Positions 15,921 through 24,163 of a DNA stretch of 64,000 nt are shown here, one piece after another; position 1 is the stretch's first letter, and every line of letters begins with the position of its first letter. The stretch comes from Sulfurovum sp. (GTDB lineage Bacteria > Campylobacterota > Campylobacteria > Campylobacterales > Sulfurovaceae), in NCBI GenBank assembly GCA_027068435.1, contig JAMOTA010000054.1, forward strand, positions 16,335 to 80,334. Direction: 5' to 3'. The notes under the pieces are model-generated. The model saw nothing but the letters and a program-made list of their open reading frames with translations, had not been told where the DNA came from and did not search any database. Made by a program: the position numbers and the translations under genes.

Positions 15921-17095
15921 ATAAAATAGCTACTATATTATTTAAGTTTAAATATAGAAAAAATATTAAATATCCATCAGTAGTTATAGGATATAAAGGG
16001 ATGAAAATTGGTAAAAACAGTATTATTCAACCATTTTCTACACTTAAAGCAAATAAAGAAAATACGTATGGGAAAATAATAATTGGAAAGAATACTTATA
16101 TTGGAGAGCATAGCTATATATTAGGTGGCAATGGCAGTGTACACATAGGTAATGATTTTCATGCTGGAAATAATTTAATTTTACTAGGTGGAGGAGATAT
16201 ATATATAGGTAATAATGTTTTAATGTCTCAAAACATAGTTGTCTCATCAAGTTCACATGAATTTAAAGATACGAAAGTTATGGTAAATGAAACCGCTTCA
16301 ATCTTTAATACGGTAATTATTTCAGATAATGTATTCATTGGAGCAAATGCTACTATACTAATGGGAACAACTATAGAAAGAGGGGCAATTATTGGTGCTG
16401 GTAGTGTTGTGACTGAAAATACAATTATTAAAGAAGATGAAATATGGACAGGAAACCCTGCTAAAATGATAAGAACAAGAATCTCTCTAAAAGAGCAGAT
16501 AGAAGAAGAGATAGATAATTTTTTAAAACAATATCCCTTTCATAATCTTTTTCTGTTATATGGATTCAAAGATATTTTTGCCTCAGAATATGGGGGAACT
16601 TGTTCTGATAGAACCATACTATTTAAAGAGAAATTAGATGAAAAATTTCAAGAAATACCTATAAATATAAAATTACATCGTGCATTTATCAATGATAAAC
16701 AGACACATACAATTCTTAAGATAAAAATTTATAATAAGGTATATTTTTGTGATGTAGGTATGGGCTATCCTATTACAAAATTACTACCAAGTTATCAAAA
16801 TATAAAATTTAATAGTTATGGCATTAAATTTAAATCAGTTGTAGAGAAAAATAATATAACAGTTTATATTGATGAAGGGGATGGGGAAAAAGAGCTAATA
16901 AAAATAGTTAATGAAGTGCAATCACAAGAAGATATTAGACAAAGTATTGATAATAGATGGGAGAGTAGAGAAGAATTACCATTTAATAATCGATTGAGAT
17001 ATTTTTTTATTTATAAAAATATATATTATCAGATTAGAGATAATGATTTTTCATTTAATTGTGAGGCAAAGAGAATTTATTACAATCCAAAATAA
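15908..17095 (+). CDS. Hexapeptide acyltransferase fused to arylamine N-acetyltransferase-like domain
   Basis: Residues about 30-185 are a left-handed beta-helix acyltransferase (WbbJ/maltose-acetyltransferase type). Repeated hexapeptides such as IGKNTY, IGNDFH, IGNNVL and IGANAT are seen, with His117 in SSSHEF as the likely catalytic base and the terminal GNPAKMI. Residues about 205-395 look like an arylamine N-acetyltransferase or related thiol-triad fold. Its triad is Cys232 in GGTC, His267 in HTILKI and Asp282 in DVGMG. I do not know a described protein with this pairing. It is the last gene of the island and overlaps the deacetylase by 13 bp in another frame. The first domain is sure; the second rests on the order and spacing of three motifs. 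Confidence 0.78.
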   Translation: MYIIDKIATILFKFKYRKNIKYPSVVIGYKGMKIGKNSIIQPFSTLKANKENTYGKIIIGKNTYIGEHSYILGGNGSVHIGNDFHAGNNLILLGGGDIYIGNNVLMSQNIVVSSSSHEFKDTKVMVNETASIFNTVIISDNVFIGANATILMGTTIERGAIIGAGSVVTENTIIKEDEIWTGNPAKMIRTRISLKEQIEEEIDNFLKQYPFHNLFLLYGFKDIFASEYGGTCSDRTILFKEKLDEKFQEIPINIKLHRAFINDKQTHTILKIKIYNKVYFCDVGMGYPITKLLPSYQNIKFNSYGIKFKSVVEKNNITVYIDEGDGEKELIKIVNEVQSQEDIRQSIDNRWESREELPFNNRLRYFFIYKNIYYQIRDNDFSFNCEAKRIYYNPK

Positions 17096-17096
17096 C

Positions 17097-17353
17097 ATAC
17101 TTAAACTCCCTAAAAAAGCTCTTTTAGTGCTAATGCATGTCCCCTTTCATCTAATGGGTAGGATAGTAGTAGCTCTAATTTTAGTAAAATTTATCTCTAT
17201 GTCTCTGTCATTATCAGCTTTTGGGCTATCTTTACAATTGCTATTTTAAACGGGATTATACTTGTAAGTTTTATTGATGAACTAGATAATATTGATATTA
17301 ATTTCCCTTTTTTTAATATAATTATATTATATCGTAGTAAAATAAGAAACTAA
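17097..17353 (+). pseudogene. Remnant of a CusA/CzcA-type RND metal-efflux permease
   Basis: Two frames together read like the C-terminal membrane region of heavy-metal RND pumps. First comes LPKKALLVLMHVPFHLMGR (from 17097) with LSLSAFG, then, after a frameshift near 17225, IFTIAILNGIILVSFIDEL (17228-17284). Intact pumps have ALLVLLNVPFALIGG and GIAVLNGVVLVSYI there, from memory. No complete gene is possible: only ~85 codons remain, with a frameshift and a stop at 17351-17353. It directly follows the island and marks decayed ancestral DNA at its edge. Confidence 0.62.
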
Positions 17354-17418
17354 AATAAAGTATTTTTTATTTGCAAAATAAATTTATTGATAAATGTATG
17401 CTACAAGCAAGAGTTTTG

Positions 17419-17424
17419 TATAAT
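17419..17424 (+). promoter_or_regulatory. Probable -10 box for ybgC
   Basis: TATAAT preceded by TTTTG lies 85 bp before the ybgC start, in the AT-rich DNA after the RND remnant. Nothing else is seen between 17354 and 17509. Confidence 0.4.
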
Positions 17425-17509
17425 CTTAGATATATAGCAAATAAATAGGTATATTTTGAGTATATTGATTATTACCCTTCTCAAAAACCATATACATAGG
17501 ATTTAATAC

Positions 17510-17890
17510 ATGAAAATAAGAGTCTATTACGAAGATACTGACATTGGTGGGATTGTTTATCATACTAATTATTTAAAATTTTGTGAGCGTGCTAGGTCTG
17601 AGGTTTTTTTTGATAATGGGGTTGTACCTTTAGAAGAAGATAAAAGTGGGTTTGTAGTTCGTAACATTAATGCTGACTTTTTATCGACAGCGACACTTGG
17701 CGACATACTCACAGTAAAGTCTAAAGTTGTAACTACAAAAAGCTCTTCAGTTGTTTTACTTCAAGAGGTGTGGAGAGAAGATGTAAAAGTATTTAATATG
17801 AATGTTTTACTGGTTTATATCTCAAATGGTAAACCATCTCGTATTCCTGAGACATTTAAAGAAATTTTTAATACTTTTAGTAAAATATAA
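17510..17890 (+). CDS. ybgC: YbgC-family acyl-CoA thioesterase
   Basis: A single hotdog-fold domain of 126 residues. The N-terminal signature VYYEDTDIGGIVYHTNY contains the catalytic aspartate (the second D of EDTD), and CERARSE follows, as in the tol-pal cluster thioesterase YbgC. It hydrolyses acyl-CoA, or acyl-ACP in some epsilonproteobacteria, in the cytoplasm. No tol-pal genes are adjacent. It is followed by an L,D-transpeptidase 48 bp downstream; the two may share a transcript. Confidence 0.9.
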   Translation: MKIRVYYEDTDIGGIVYHTNYLKFCERARSEVFFDNGVVPLEEDKSGFVVRNINADFLSTATLGDILTVKSKVVTTKSSSVVLLQEVWREDVKVFNMNVLLVYISNGKPSRIPETFKEIFNTFSKI

Positions 17891-17938
17891 TATTTAACTA
17901 TAGTAAATAGATGATATACTACTATTCAAGGGAGTGAT

Positions 17939-18529
17939 ATGTCAAAAACATTTATCTATATACTACTTATAAGTACACTATTTAGTACTTTCTTAATGGC
18001 ACAACCTAGAGAGTTGATACCTACTTCAAAAACAGAATTTTATTTTATTGATAAAAATGGTGATATTGAAGACTTAGACTTAAGTGGAAGAGATTTTATT
18101 CTTGTTTCTGTGAGAGAAGAAGATAGTGATGGAAGATTTTATGCTATAGACAAAGATGGTACTGTTTGGCTAAGTGGCGGTATCTCTTCTGGTGGAGAGA
18201 TGAAGTTTACACCCTCAGGAAAATGGAACGTATTAAAAAAAGTACGTTACCACACTTCAAGTGTCTATCCTGAAGCAGATGGCAGTAACAACATGGACTA
18301 CAGTCTCTTTTTTACCAAATGGGGACATGCTCTTCATAAAGGGAACATAGAGAAAACATCTCATGGGTGTATTCACATTAGAGATAGAGATATTCAAATG
18401 TTATATAAGTGGGCAAAACGTGGTATGCCTGTACTAGTAACTCGTCATCGTTTTATGCATTATGCAAGACCTGACTTAAGACGTATCTATTCAAGTGTCA
18501 AAAAGTACACTCGCAGAAAACACAAGTAG
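17939..18529 (+). CDS. L,D-transpeptidase (YkuD) family protein
   Basis: A signal peptide (about 1-21, ending LMA) directs it to the periplasm. The YkuD catalytic motif is His142-Gly-Cys144 in TSHGCIHIRDRD, with the upstream HALHKG. The domain spans about 50-175, and a basic tail (KKYTRRKHK) ends the protein. L,D-transpeptidases make 3-3 cross-links or attach proteins to peptidoglycan; some epsilonproteobacterial relatives act as carboxypeptidases that set cell shape, so the exact reaction is open. GGAGTG precedes the start. Confidence 0.88.
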   Translation: MSKTFIYILLISTLFSTFLMAQPRELIPTSKTEFYFIDKNGDIEDLDLSGRDFILVSVREEDSDGRFYAIDKDGTVWLSGGISSGGEMKFTPSGKWNVLKKVRYHTSSVYPEADGSNNMDYSLFFTKWGHALHKGNIEKTSHGCIHIRDRDIQMLYKWAKRGMPVLVTRHRFMHYARPDLRRIYSSVKKYTRRKHK

Positions 18530-18530
18530 T

Positions 18531-18983
18531 TTAGAGTATATCTCTTATGACCATAGCGTAGTGTAAAACAAATAGGTTGAGAAAGAAAATAAGCATCGAC
18601 GAAGCACGAGAAATAAGGTTTTGTAAGTGTGTACGCTCTGTGTTATTTGTTTTTAGTGCTATAACAAAATGAATGATAGTCACAACAAGAAGTACCAAGA
18701 CCATCATAAGCTTAATACGTAGTGCATCTATCACTTCTGAATGGTAGTCTGTAAAAAGTAACTCTATCAACCCATAATCAGTAATCATGTAGGTACCTGT
18801 ACTAAGTAAGAACAGTAACGCCACCACTTCAAAATAACCAAAAATAGGACCAATATGCGGGTAAACTTCTTTTTGGGCTTTTTTATCTCTCATGGTAACA
18901 CCTAATGCAAACATAAAGATAGATCCACCTATCCATGCGATAGCCGCAAGAATATGCACATGTAATGCCCAACTTATACCCAT
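18531..18983 (-). CDS. Four-helix membrane protein, CopD/HemJ-like
   Basis: This 150-residue protein has four membrane helices and conserved-looking histidines in the first (His8, His10 in ALHVHILAAIAWIGGSIF) and in the third and fourth (TIIHFVIAL, FVLHYAMV). The pattern LHxxxAxxWIGG is typical of the CopD/DUF2269/HemJ group, which may bind haem or copper. Its ATG directly follows the lepA stop codon (TAG-ATG), so it is translated from the lepA message. Family placement is tentative and the function is unknown. Confidence 0.72.
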   Translation of the reverse strand: MGISWALHVHILAAIAWIGGSIFMFALGVTMRDKKAQKEVYPHIGPIFGYFEVVALLFLLSTGTYMITDYGLIELLFTDYHSEVIDALRIKLMMVLVLLVVTIIHFVIALKTNNTERTHLQNLISRASSMLIFFLNLFVLHYAMVIRDIL

Positions 18984-20795
18984 CTAACTATCCAACTTTA
19001 AGACTGCCATAAATGCTTCTTGTGGTACTTGAACAGAACCAATAGACTTCATACGCTTTTTACCTGCTTTTTGTTTCTCTAAAAGCTTTCTTTTACGTGT
19101 AATATCTCCACCGTAACACTTAGCCGTAACATTTTTACCCATCGACTTAACTGTAGAACGAGCGATAACATTGTTACCGATACTCGCTTGAATAGCCACT
19201 TCGAAAAGTTGTCTTGGAATAAGCTCTTTAAGCTGTCCTACAAAAGCTAAACCTTTGGTTCTTGCTCTGTCTTCAGGTACTATAATAGAGAGTGCATCTA
19301 CCACATCTCCTGCTACTTTAATGTCAAGTTTTACAAGTTTTCCTTCTCTAAAGCCTATTGTTTCATAATCAAAAGAGGCATACCCTTTAGTGATAGATTT
19401 TAATTTATCGTAAAAATCCATAACTATCTCATTCATAGGAATATCGTACTCTAAAAGTACACGTGTTGCATTAAGATAATCCATCTTTATCTGAATACCA
19501 CGACGGTCGTTAAGTAGTTTAATCATATTGCCCAAGTACTCTTGAGGAAGTAAAATAGTTGCTTTAACATACGGCTCATAAATCTTAGATATTTTTTGAG
19601 GTTCTGGTAGTTCACTTGGATTTTGTATCTCTAACTCTTCACCATTAGTCTGTGTAACTCTATAGACAACTGTTGGTGCAGTAGCGATAAGCTCTAAGTT
19701 AAACTCGCGTTCCAAACGCTCCTTTATCACTTCCATGTGAAGCATACCTAAAAACCCTGTTCTAAACCCAGAACCTAAAGCTACAGAAGACTCAGGCTCA
19801 AAGCTCAAGGAAGAGTCGTTTAGTTTTAGTTTGTTAAGGGCATCTCTAAGGTCTTCAAACTTATCTGTCTCTATAGGGTAAATCCCTGCAAAAACGAAAG
19901 GCTTAGCAGGTTCAAAACCATCTATAATCTCTAAAGTAGGATTTTTAGAATCTGTAATTGTATCTCCAACTTGTAAAGAATCTACAGTTTTAAGCCCCAT
20001 TACTACGATACCAATTTCACCAGTTCTAATCTCATTTGTCTTAATAGGAGCAATAGGATTTGGGTACATTAAAGAGAGTACTTGATGGTCATCTTTTGTT
20101 CCCATAACTTTAAGCGTTTGCCCTTTTTCTATCTGTCCATCAAAGACACGTACTAGAGCCAAAGCACCTAAGTAGTTGTCAAACCATGAGTCATAGATTA
20201 ATGCTTTTAAAGGTGCATCTGCATCACCCACAGGTGCAGGGATACGCTCTACTATAGCATCTACAAGTTCAGGAACACCTAAACCTGTTTTAGCAGAGAC
20301 TAAACAGTGTTCTGTAGCATCTATTCCTATAGCCTCTTCAAGCTCGGTAAGTACTCTATCTGGATCAGCAGCAGGAAGGTCTATCTTATTTACTACAGGT
20401 AAAAGTTCAAGATCATTTTCTATGGCAATATAGACATTTGCAATAGTTTGAGCTTCAACACCTTGGGCAGCATCAACTATAAGCAATGCACCATCACTTG
20501 AAGCCAAAGAACGACTCACTTCATAAGAAAAATCAACATGCCCTGGTGTGTCTATAAGGTTAAGAATATAATGCTCTCCATCTTTTTCATAATCCAAACG
20601 TACTGATTGAGCTTTAATGGTAATACCACGCTCTTTTTCTATATCCATTGTATCCATAACTTGTGAAGACATTTGACGGTCTGAAACTGCCCCACACTCT
20701 TGTATAATACGGTCTGCTAATGTAGATTTACCATGGTCAATATGTGCGATAATAGAAAAATTTCTAATGTTTTTTTGAGGTACTGCTTTTGCCAA
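18984..20795 (-). CDS. lepA: Translation elongation factor 4 (LepA)
   Basis: A ribosome-bound GTPase of 603 residues that acts during initiation or back-translocation. The G1 motif AHIDHGKST, switch [19 protein letters not shown] and NKIDLP are all present near the N terminus. The diagnostic C-terminal domain ([20 protein letters not shown]) separates it from EF-G and BipA. It is full length and ordinary. Its promoter should lie in the ~100 bp shared with the prs terminator, and the small membrane-protein gene follows without a gap. Confidence 0.96.
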   Translation of the reverse strand: MAKAVPQKNIRNFSIIAHIDHGKSTLADRIIQECGAVSDRQMSSQVMDTMDIEKERGITIKAQSVRLDYEKDGEHYILNLIDTPGHVDFSYEVSRSLASSDGALLIVDAAQGVEAQTIANVYIAIENDLELLPVVNKIDLPAADPDRVLTELEEAIGIDATEHCLVSAKTGLGVPELVDAIVERIPAPVGDADAPLKALIYDSWFDNYLGALALVRVFDGQIEKGQTLKVMGTKDDHQVLSLMYPNPIAPIKTNEIRTGEIGIVVMGLKTVDSLQVGDTITDSKNPTLEIIDGFEPAKPFVFAGIYPIETDKFEDLRDALNKLKLNDSSLSFEPESSVALGSGFRTGFLGMLHMEVIKERLEREFNLELIATAPTVVYRVTQTNGEELEIQNPSELPEPQKISKIYEPYVKATILLPQEYLGNMIKLLNDRRGIQIKMDYLNATRVLLEYDIPMNEIVMDFYDKLKSITKGYASFDYETIGFREGKLVKLDIKVAGDVVDALSIIVPEDRARTKGLAFVGQLKELIPRQLFEVAIQASIGNNVIARSTVKSMGKNVTAKCYGGDITRKRKLLEKQKAGKKRMKSIGSVQVPQEAFMAVLKLDS

Positions 20796-20832
20796 TGTGT
20801 TTCCTTCTGTTTACATTTTATGCTATTAAAAT

Positions 20833-20857
20833 GCAGAGTCGCCTAAGCGACTGCTTT
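20833..20857 (-). terminator. Probable terminator of prs
   Basis: AGTCGC/GCGACT with a CTAA loop forms a hairpin about 45 bp after the prs stop codon. On the minus strand it is followed by CTGCATTTTAAT, a weak T tract. Confidence 0.45.
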
Positions 20858-20899
20858 AATGAATACTTTATTATTCTTAAGTTGGTTAAAAAACCGTGC

Positions 20900-21838
20900 T
20901 TACGTATTTGACTCAAAGAGTGAATTTACACTCTCATTGTTATGTACTCTTCGTATCACTTCTCCTAGCATTTTTGCAGTTGAAAGCATTTTTATTTTTT
21001 TAGATTTCTGTACAACTGGAATAGTATTGGCTACTACAAGTTCATCAAGTTCACCCTCTTCTATACGTTTAAATGCTGGACCTGAAAGTACAGGGTGCGT
21101 ACAACATGCCATAACAGAAGTTGCTCCAAGTTTTTTAAGTGCTGAAGCTGCTTTTACCATAGTACCTGCCGTATCTACCATGTCATCAATAAGGATAACA
21201 TCTTTACCATCTACATCACCAATAATATTCATCACTTCACTCTCATTGGCTTTTTCACGACGTTTATCTACGATTACCATATCTAAACCTAGTTTTTTAG
21301 CAAAATATCTAGCACGTGCAACACCACCAATATCTGGAGAAGCAATAATAGGGTTTTTAAAGTTTTTTGCTTTAATATAATCTATAAATAAGATAGCTCC
21401 ATAAAGGTTATCAACAGGAATATCAAAGAAACCTTGAATTTGAGAAGCGTGAAGATCTACTGTTACCATACGAGTGATACCTGATGTCTCCATAAGATTT
21501 GCTACAAGTTTTGCAGTAATTGGCACTCTAGGAGCAGCTTTTCTGTCTTGTCTCGCGTATCCATAGTAAGGAACAACTGCCGTGATAGACTTTGCAGAAG
21601 AGCGTTTCAATGCATCTGTCATAATTAGAAGTTCCATCAAGTTACCATTTGCAGGTGCAGAAGTAGGTTGAATAATAAAAACATCTTTACCACGTACAGA
21701 TTCTGCAATCTGAATATTGATTTCCCCATCTGAAAAACGGTTTATAGTTGCCTTTGAAAGAGGCATTTCAAGATAAGATGCTATCTCCTCAGAGAGTTCA
21801 GGGTTTGATGTACCAGAAAAAATCATATATCCACTCAT
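20900..21838 (-). CDS. prs: Ribose-phosphate pyrophosphokinase
   Basis: Makes PRPP from ribose 5-phosphate and ATP for nucleotide, histidine and NAD synthesis. Family motifs: GNLMELLIM, PYYGYARQDRK, DLHASQIQGFFDIPVDNL (metal/ATP), and the PRPP loop DDMVDTAGT. At 312 residues it is full length. It is transcribed alone, upstream of lepA on the same strand, with a hairpin between them. Confidence 0.96.
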   Translation of the reverse strand: MSGYMIFSGTSNPELSEEIASYLEMPLSKATINRFSDGEINIQIAESVRGKDVFIIQPTSAPANGNLMELLIMTDALKRSSAKSITAVVPYYGYARQDRKAAPRVPITAKLVANLMETSGITRMVTVDLHASQIQGFFDIPVDNLYGAILFIDYIKAKNFKNPIIASPDIGGVARARYFAKKLGLDMVIVDKRREKANESEVMNIIGDVDGKDVILIDDMVDTAGTMVKAASALKKLGATSVMACCTHPVLSGPAFKRIEEGELDELVVANTIPVVQKSKKIKMLSTAKMLGEVIRRVHNNESVNSLFESNT

Positions 21839-21991
21839 ATAATATACCTTTATATCTATTTATTACTATTGTGAAAAGTTACTTCACGTGATAGTTATTA
21901 TCGCGTATTTTACACAAAACATCATAAAAAGGTGATTTAAAGCTCCTCAGTACTACACTAATACAAAATTATTTATTGGATTTTATTTTTA

Positions 21992-22558
21992 ATGATAAGA
22001 AAAGCATTTAAGAAAAAACCTTCAGGCTCAAAGCTTGACAAGTTTATAGAAAAGTATAACCTACCTCGTGAATACCTTAGTATTAACAGAAAAAGCATAA
22101 GCAGAGGTGTATTGATAGGTCTTTTTTGGGGCTTTATACCCATGCCTATGCAGATGGTTGCAGTCATGGCTACAACACCTTTCATACGCTTCAATGTGCC
22201 TATTGCTATCTCTATGGTGTGGTTGAGTAATCCTCTTACCATGCCTCCGATGTACTATATGGAGTACCTTACTGGTAATTTTCTCTTGGGACAAACGGGT
22301 TTAACCAATATAGAGATAAGCATGGAGTGGTTTAGTGACCATTGGGATTCTATAGTCATACCTCTGTATTTGGGTGCATCTTTTTACTCTTTGGTCATCT
22401 CTTCTATCTTATATATGGTGATAAACAGACTATGGATATTTTCTGTCAATAAAGAGAAATCTGAAAAAAAACAACAAAGAGAGAAGATGAAAAAAAGAAA
22501 AACAAAGAAAAACAAGCTCTTCTCATTTAAAACATCTACAAATAATAAAATAAAATAA
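21992..22558 (+). CDS. DUF2062 membrane protein
   Basis: A DUF2062 domain occupies about 30-150. The signature is the short amphipathic/membrane segments RGVLIGLFWGFIPMPMQM, followed by NPLTMPPMYYMEYLTG. Three to four membrane helices are likely. The C-terminal 40 residues are strongly basic (KKQQREKMKKRKTKKNK) and should face the cytoplasm. The function of the family is not established. The gene is divergent from prs and 13 bp upstream of the DUF234 gene. Confidence 0.85.
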   Translation: MIRKAFKKKPSGSKLDKFIEKYNLPREYLSINRKSISRGVLIGLFWGFIPMPMQMVAVMATTPFIRFNVPIAISMVWLSNPLTMPPMYYMEYLTGNFLLGQTGLTNIEISMEWFSDHWDSIVIPLYLGASFYSLVISSILYMVINRLWIFSVNKEKSEKKQQREKMKKRKTKKNKLFSFKTSTNNKIK

Positions 22559-22571
22559 ATAAAGGCTCATT

Positions 22572-23498
22572 ATGTCAAAACATCCAACACTTTTAAAACA
22601 ATTTCGCTCTTTTTGCTTTCAAAATAACATTACTGACGTTGATAAAGCGGTTGAGTACTTCTGTGTCTTTGGTGGTATGGGATGGAAAATAGATGTCTCA
22701 AAGCCAGTTGATCAACTCATAGAAGAGAAAGTACTTAAAAATTACCGTTACATTCATGGTGATATTACTAAAATTACGCAAAGCAATAATACCTATCATG
22801 CCCTACTCACTGCCATAGCTACAGGAGATAGAAGAGAACACTCTGCCTTTAAAAAAGCCAATCTTAAAAGAGAAGAGGGAGAAGAGGCTATTGATACGCT
22901 TATTAAAAGTGAGTTGATACTCTTCGATAAATCGGTAGAAAAACCTATTAATGAGAATGATGCAAACTCTGATAAACTTCTTTTTACACAACCCTTTATG
23001 CGTTTTTGGTTCTCTTGTATCTCCCCTTACTACAAAGGTATTAGAGAAAATGACTACAAAGAGTTTAAGACGTATTGGAGTGAGCACAAGGCTACATTTG
23101 GACATCTTATCTACACTCAACTTGTTATGGAAGTTATAAAACAGAGTTTTAAAGAGGCACCAAAAGGTGGGTATATTGGAACTATTGGTGCCTATTGGGA
23201 TAAACATACACAGATAGATATATTGGCAAAGAGAAAGTCAGGTAAATTTGTGGCTGGGTTGTGTAAGTACTCTAAAGCAAAAGCAGGAAAAAGTGAACTC
23301 AGCAAACTAAAAGAGAAGTGCAAACAAGCAGAACTTGACGTAGAGATATTTGTTATCTTCTCTAAAAATAAGTTTTCTAGTGAGCTTAAAAAAGAGAAAT
23401 CTAACAATGTCATACTTCTCTCTATAAGAAATCTACAGATACTTTTAGCTGACCTTAGTGAAAAAGATCTTTTAGTTCATACCAATAAGCGTTATTAG
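22572..23498 (+). CDS. Stand-alone DUF234 protein lacking its usual ATPase
   Basis: DUF234 is normally the C-terminal, nuclease-like part of archaeal-type AAA ATPases. Here the signature FTQPFMRFWFSCISPYYKG (about 137-155) and the restriction-nuclease-like segment KHTQIDILAKRKSGKFVAGLCKY (about 210-232) are seen. No Walker A or B motif is present in the 308 residues. The N-terminal ~130 residues are helical, with wHTH-like character (LLTAIATGDRREHSAFKKAN). The last possible catalytic Glu/Lys pair is replaced (GLCKYSK instead of the usual GEVKW-like motif), so nuclease activity is doubtful. Its last 4 bp overlap the convergent murU gene. Confidence 0.72.
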   Translation: MSKHPTLLKQFRSFCFQNNITDVDKAVEYFCVFGGMGWKIDVSKPVDQLIEEKVLKNYRYIHGDITKITQSNNTYHALLTAIATGDRREHSAFKKANLKREEGEEAIDTLIKSELILFDKSVEKPINENDANSDKLLFTQPFMRFWFSCISPYYKGIRENDYKEFKTYWSEHKATFGHLIYTQLVMEVIKQSFKEAPKGGYIGTIGAYWDKHTQIDILAKRKSGKFVAGLCKYSKAKAGKSELSKLKEKCKQAELDVEIFVIFSKNKFSSELKKEKSNNVILLSIRNLQILLADLSEKDLLVHTNKRY

Positions 23499-24163
23499 TA
23501 ACTGTTGAGTAACTGAGCATTTAAAAGTTCTAACCTTTTTGGAGTGCCTATATCTAGCCACTCCCCCTCATAGAGTTCTCCTGTTACCTTACCCTCTTTC
23601 ATCGCTTTTCTAAGTAGTGGAGGTAATGCACTTTTTCCATAACTTACCCCTTCAAATAGTTTAGGAGAGTAGTAGCCTATGCCAGAGAATGTGTAAGCTC
23701 TCTTATCTACAACTTTATGCCCCTCTAAAGCAAAATCTCCATCAGGGTTGTGTTCTGGGTTAGGTACAAGAATTAAGTGTGCTAAAATGCCATCTGCTAA
23801 CTTTCTATGGTATTGAAACTCATAGCTTGTAAAGATATCTCCATTGACTACTAAAAAAGTTTCATCTCCAAGTAGTGGCAGAGCTTTGATAATGCCCCCT
23901 GCACTCTCTAACCCTCCCTCTTCTTGTTCATCTGAGTAACTTATCTTTACACCCCACTCAGAGCCATCGCCTAGGGTTTGAGGTATCTGATAACCCAAAT
24001 GTGCAATGTTGATAATAATTTCTCTAAAGTCATTATGTCCCAAGCGTTCTATGTGCCACACAATAAGAGGGATACCACCCACTTTAAGTAAGGGTTTAGG
24101 GGTAACATCAGTAAGGGGTCTCATTCTTGAGCCTAAACCAGCTGCGAGTATCATACATTTCAT
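23495..24163 (-). CDS. murU: Nucleotidyltransferase, MurU-like (MurNAc-1-phosphate uridylyltransferase)
   Basis: Residues 1-10 (MKCMILAAG) open a nucleotidyltransferase fold: GLGSRMRPLTDVTPKPLLKVGG has the GxGxRxxPLT..PKPL nucleotide-binding signature, and VVNGDIF carries the metal-binding Asp. The start at 24163 is preferred over an ATG 18 nt upstream because AAAGGAG lies directly before it and it overlaps the upstream stop as ATGA. The paired upstream gene is AmgK-like. In Pseudomonas, AmgK and MurU phosphorylate MurNAc and convert it to UDP-MurNAc, bypassing de novo synthesis. Close relatives transfer to other hexose-1-phosphates, so the pairing is the main argument. Confidence 0.8.
   Translation of the reverse strand: MKCMILAAGLGSRMRPLTDVTPKPLLKVGGIPLIVWHIERLGHNDFREIIINIAHLGYQIPQTLGDGSEWGVKISYSDEQEEGGLESAGGIIKALPLLGDETFLVVNGDIFTSYEFQYHRKLADGILAHLILVPNPEHNPDGDFALEGHKVVDKRAYTFSGIGYYSPKLFEGVSYGKSALPPLLRKAMKEGKVTGELYEGEWLDIGTPKRLELLNAQLLNSY

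Noticed and set aside
20859-21380. 173-codon open frame antisense to prs
   Set aside because: Ser/Thr-rich composition typical of the reverse strand of a conserved gene; prs itself is certain.
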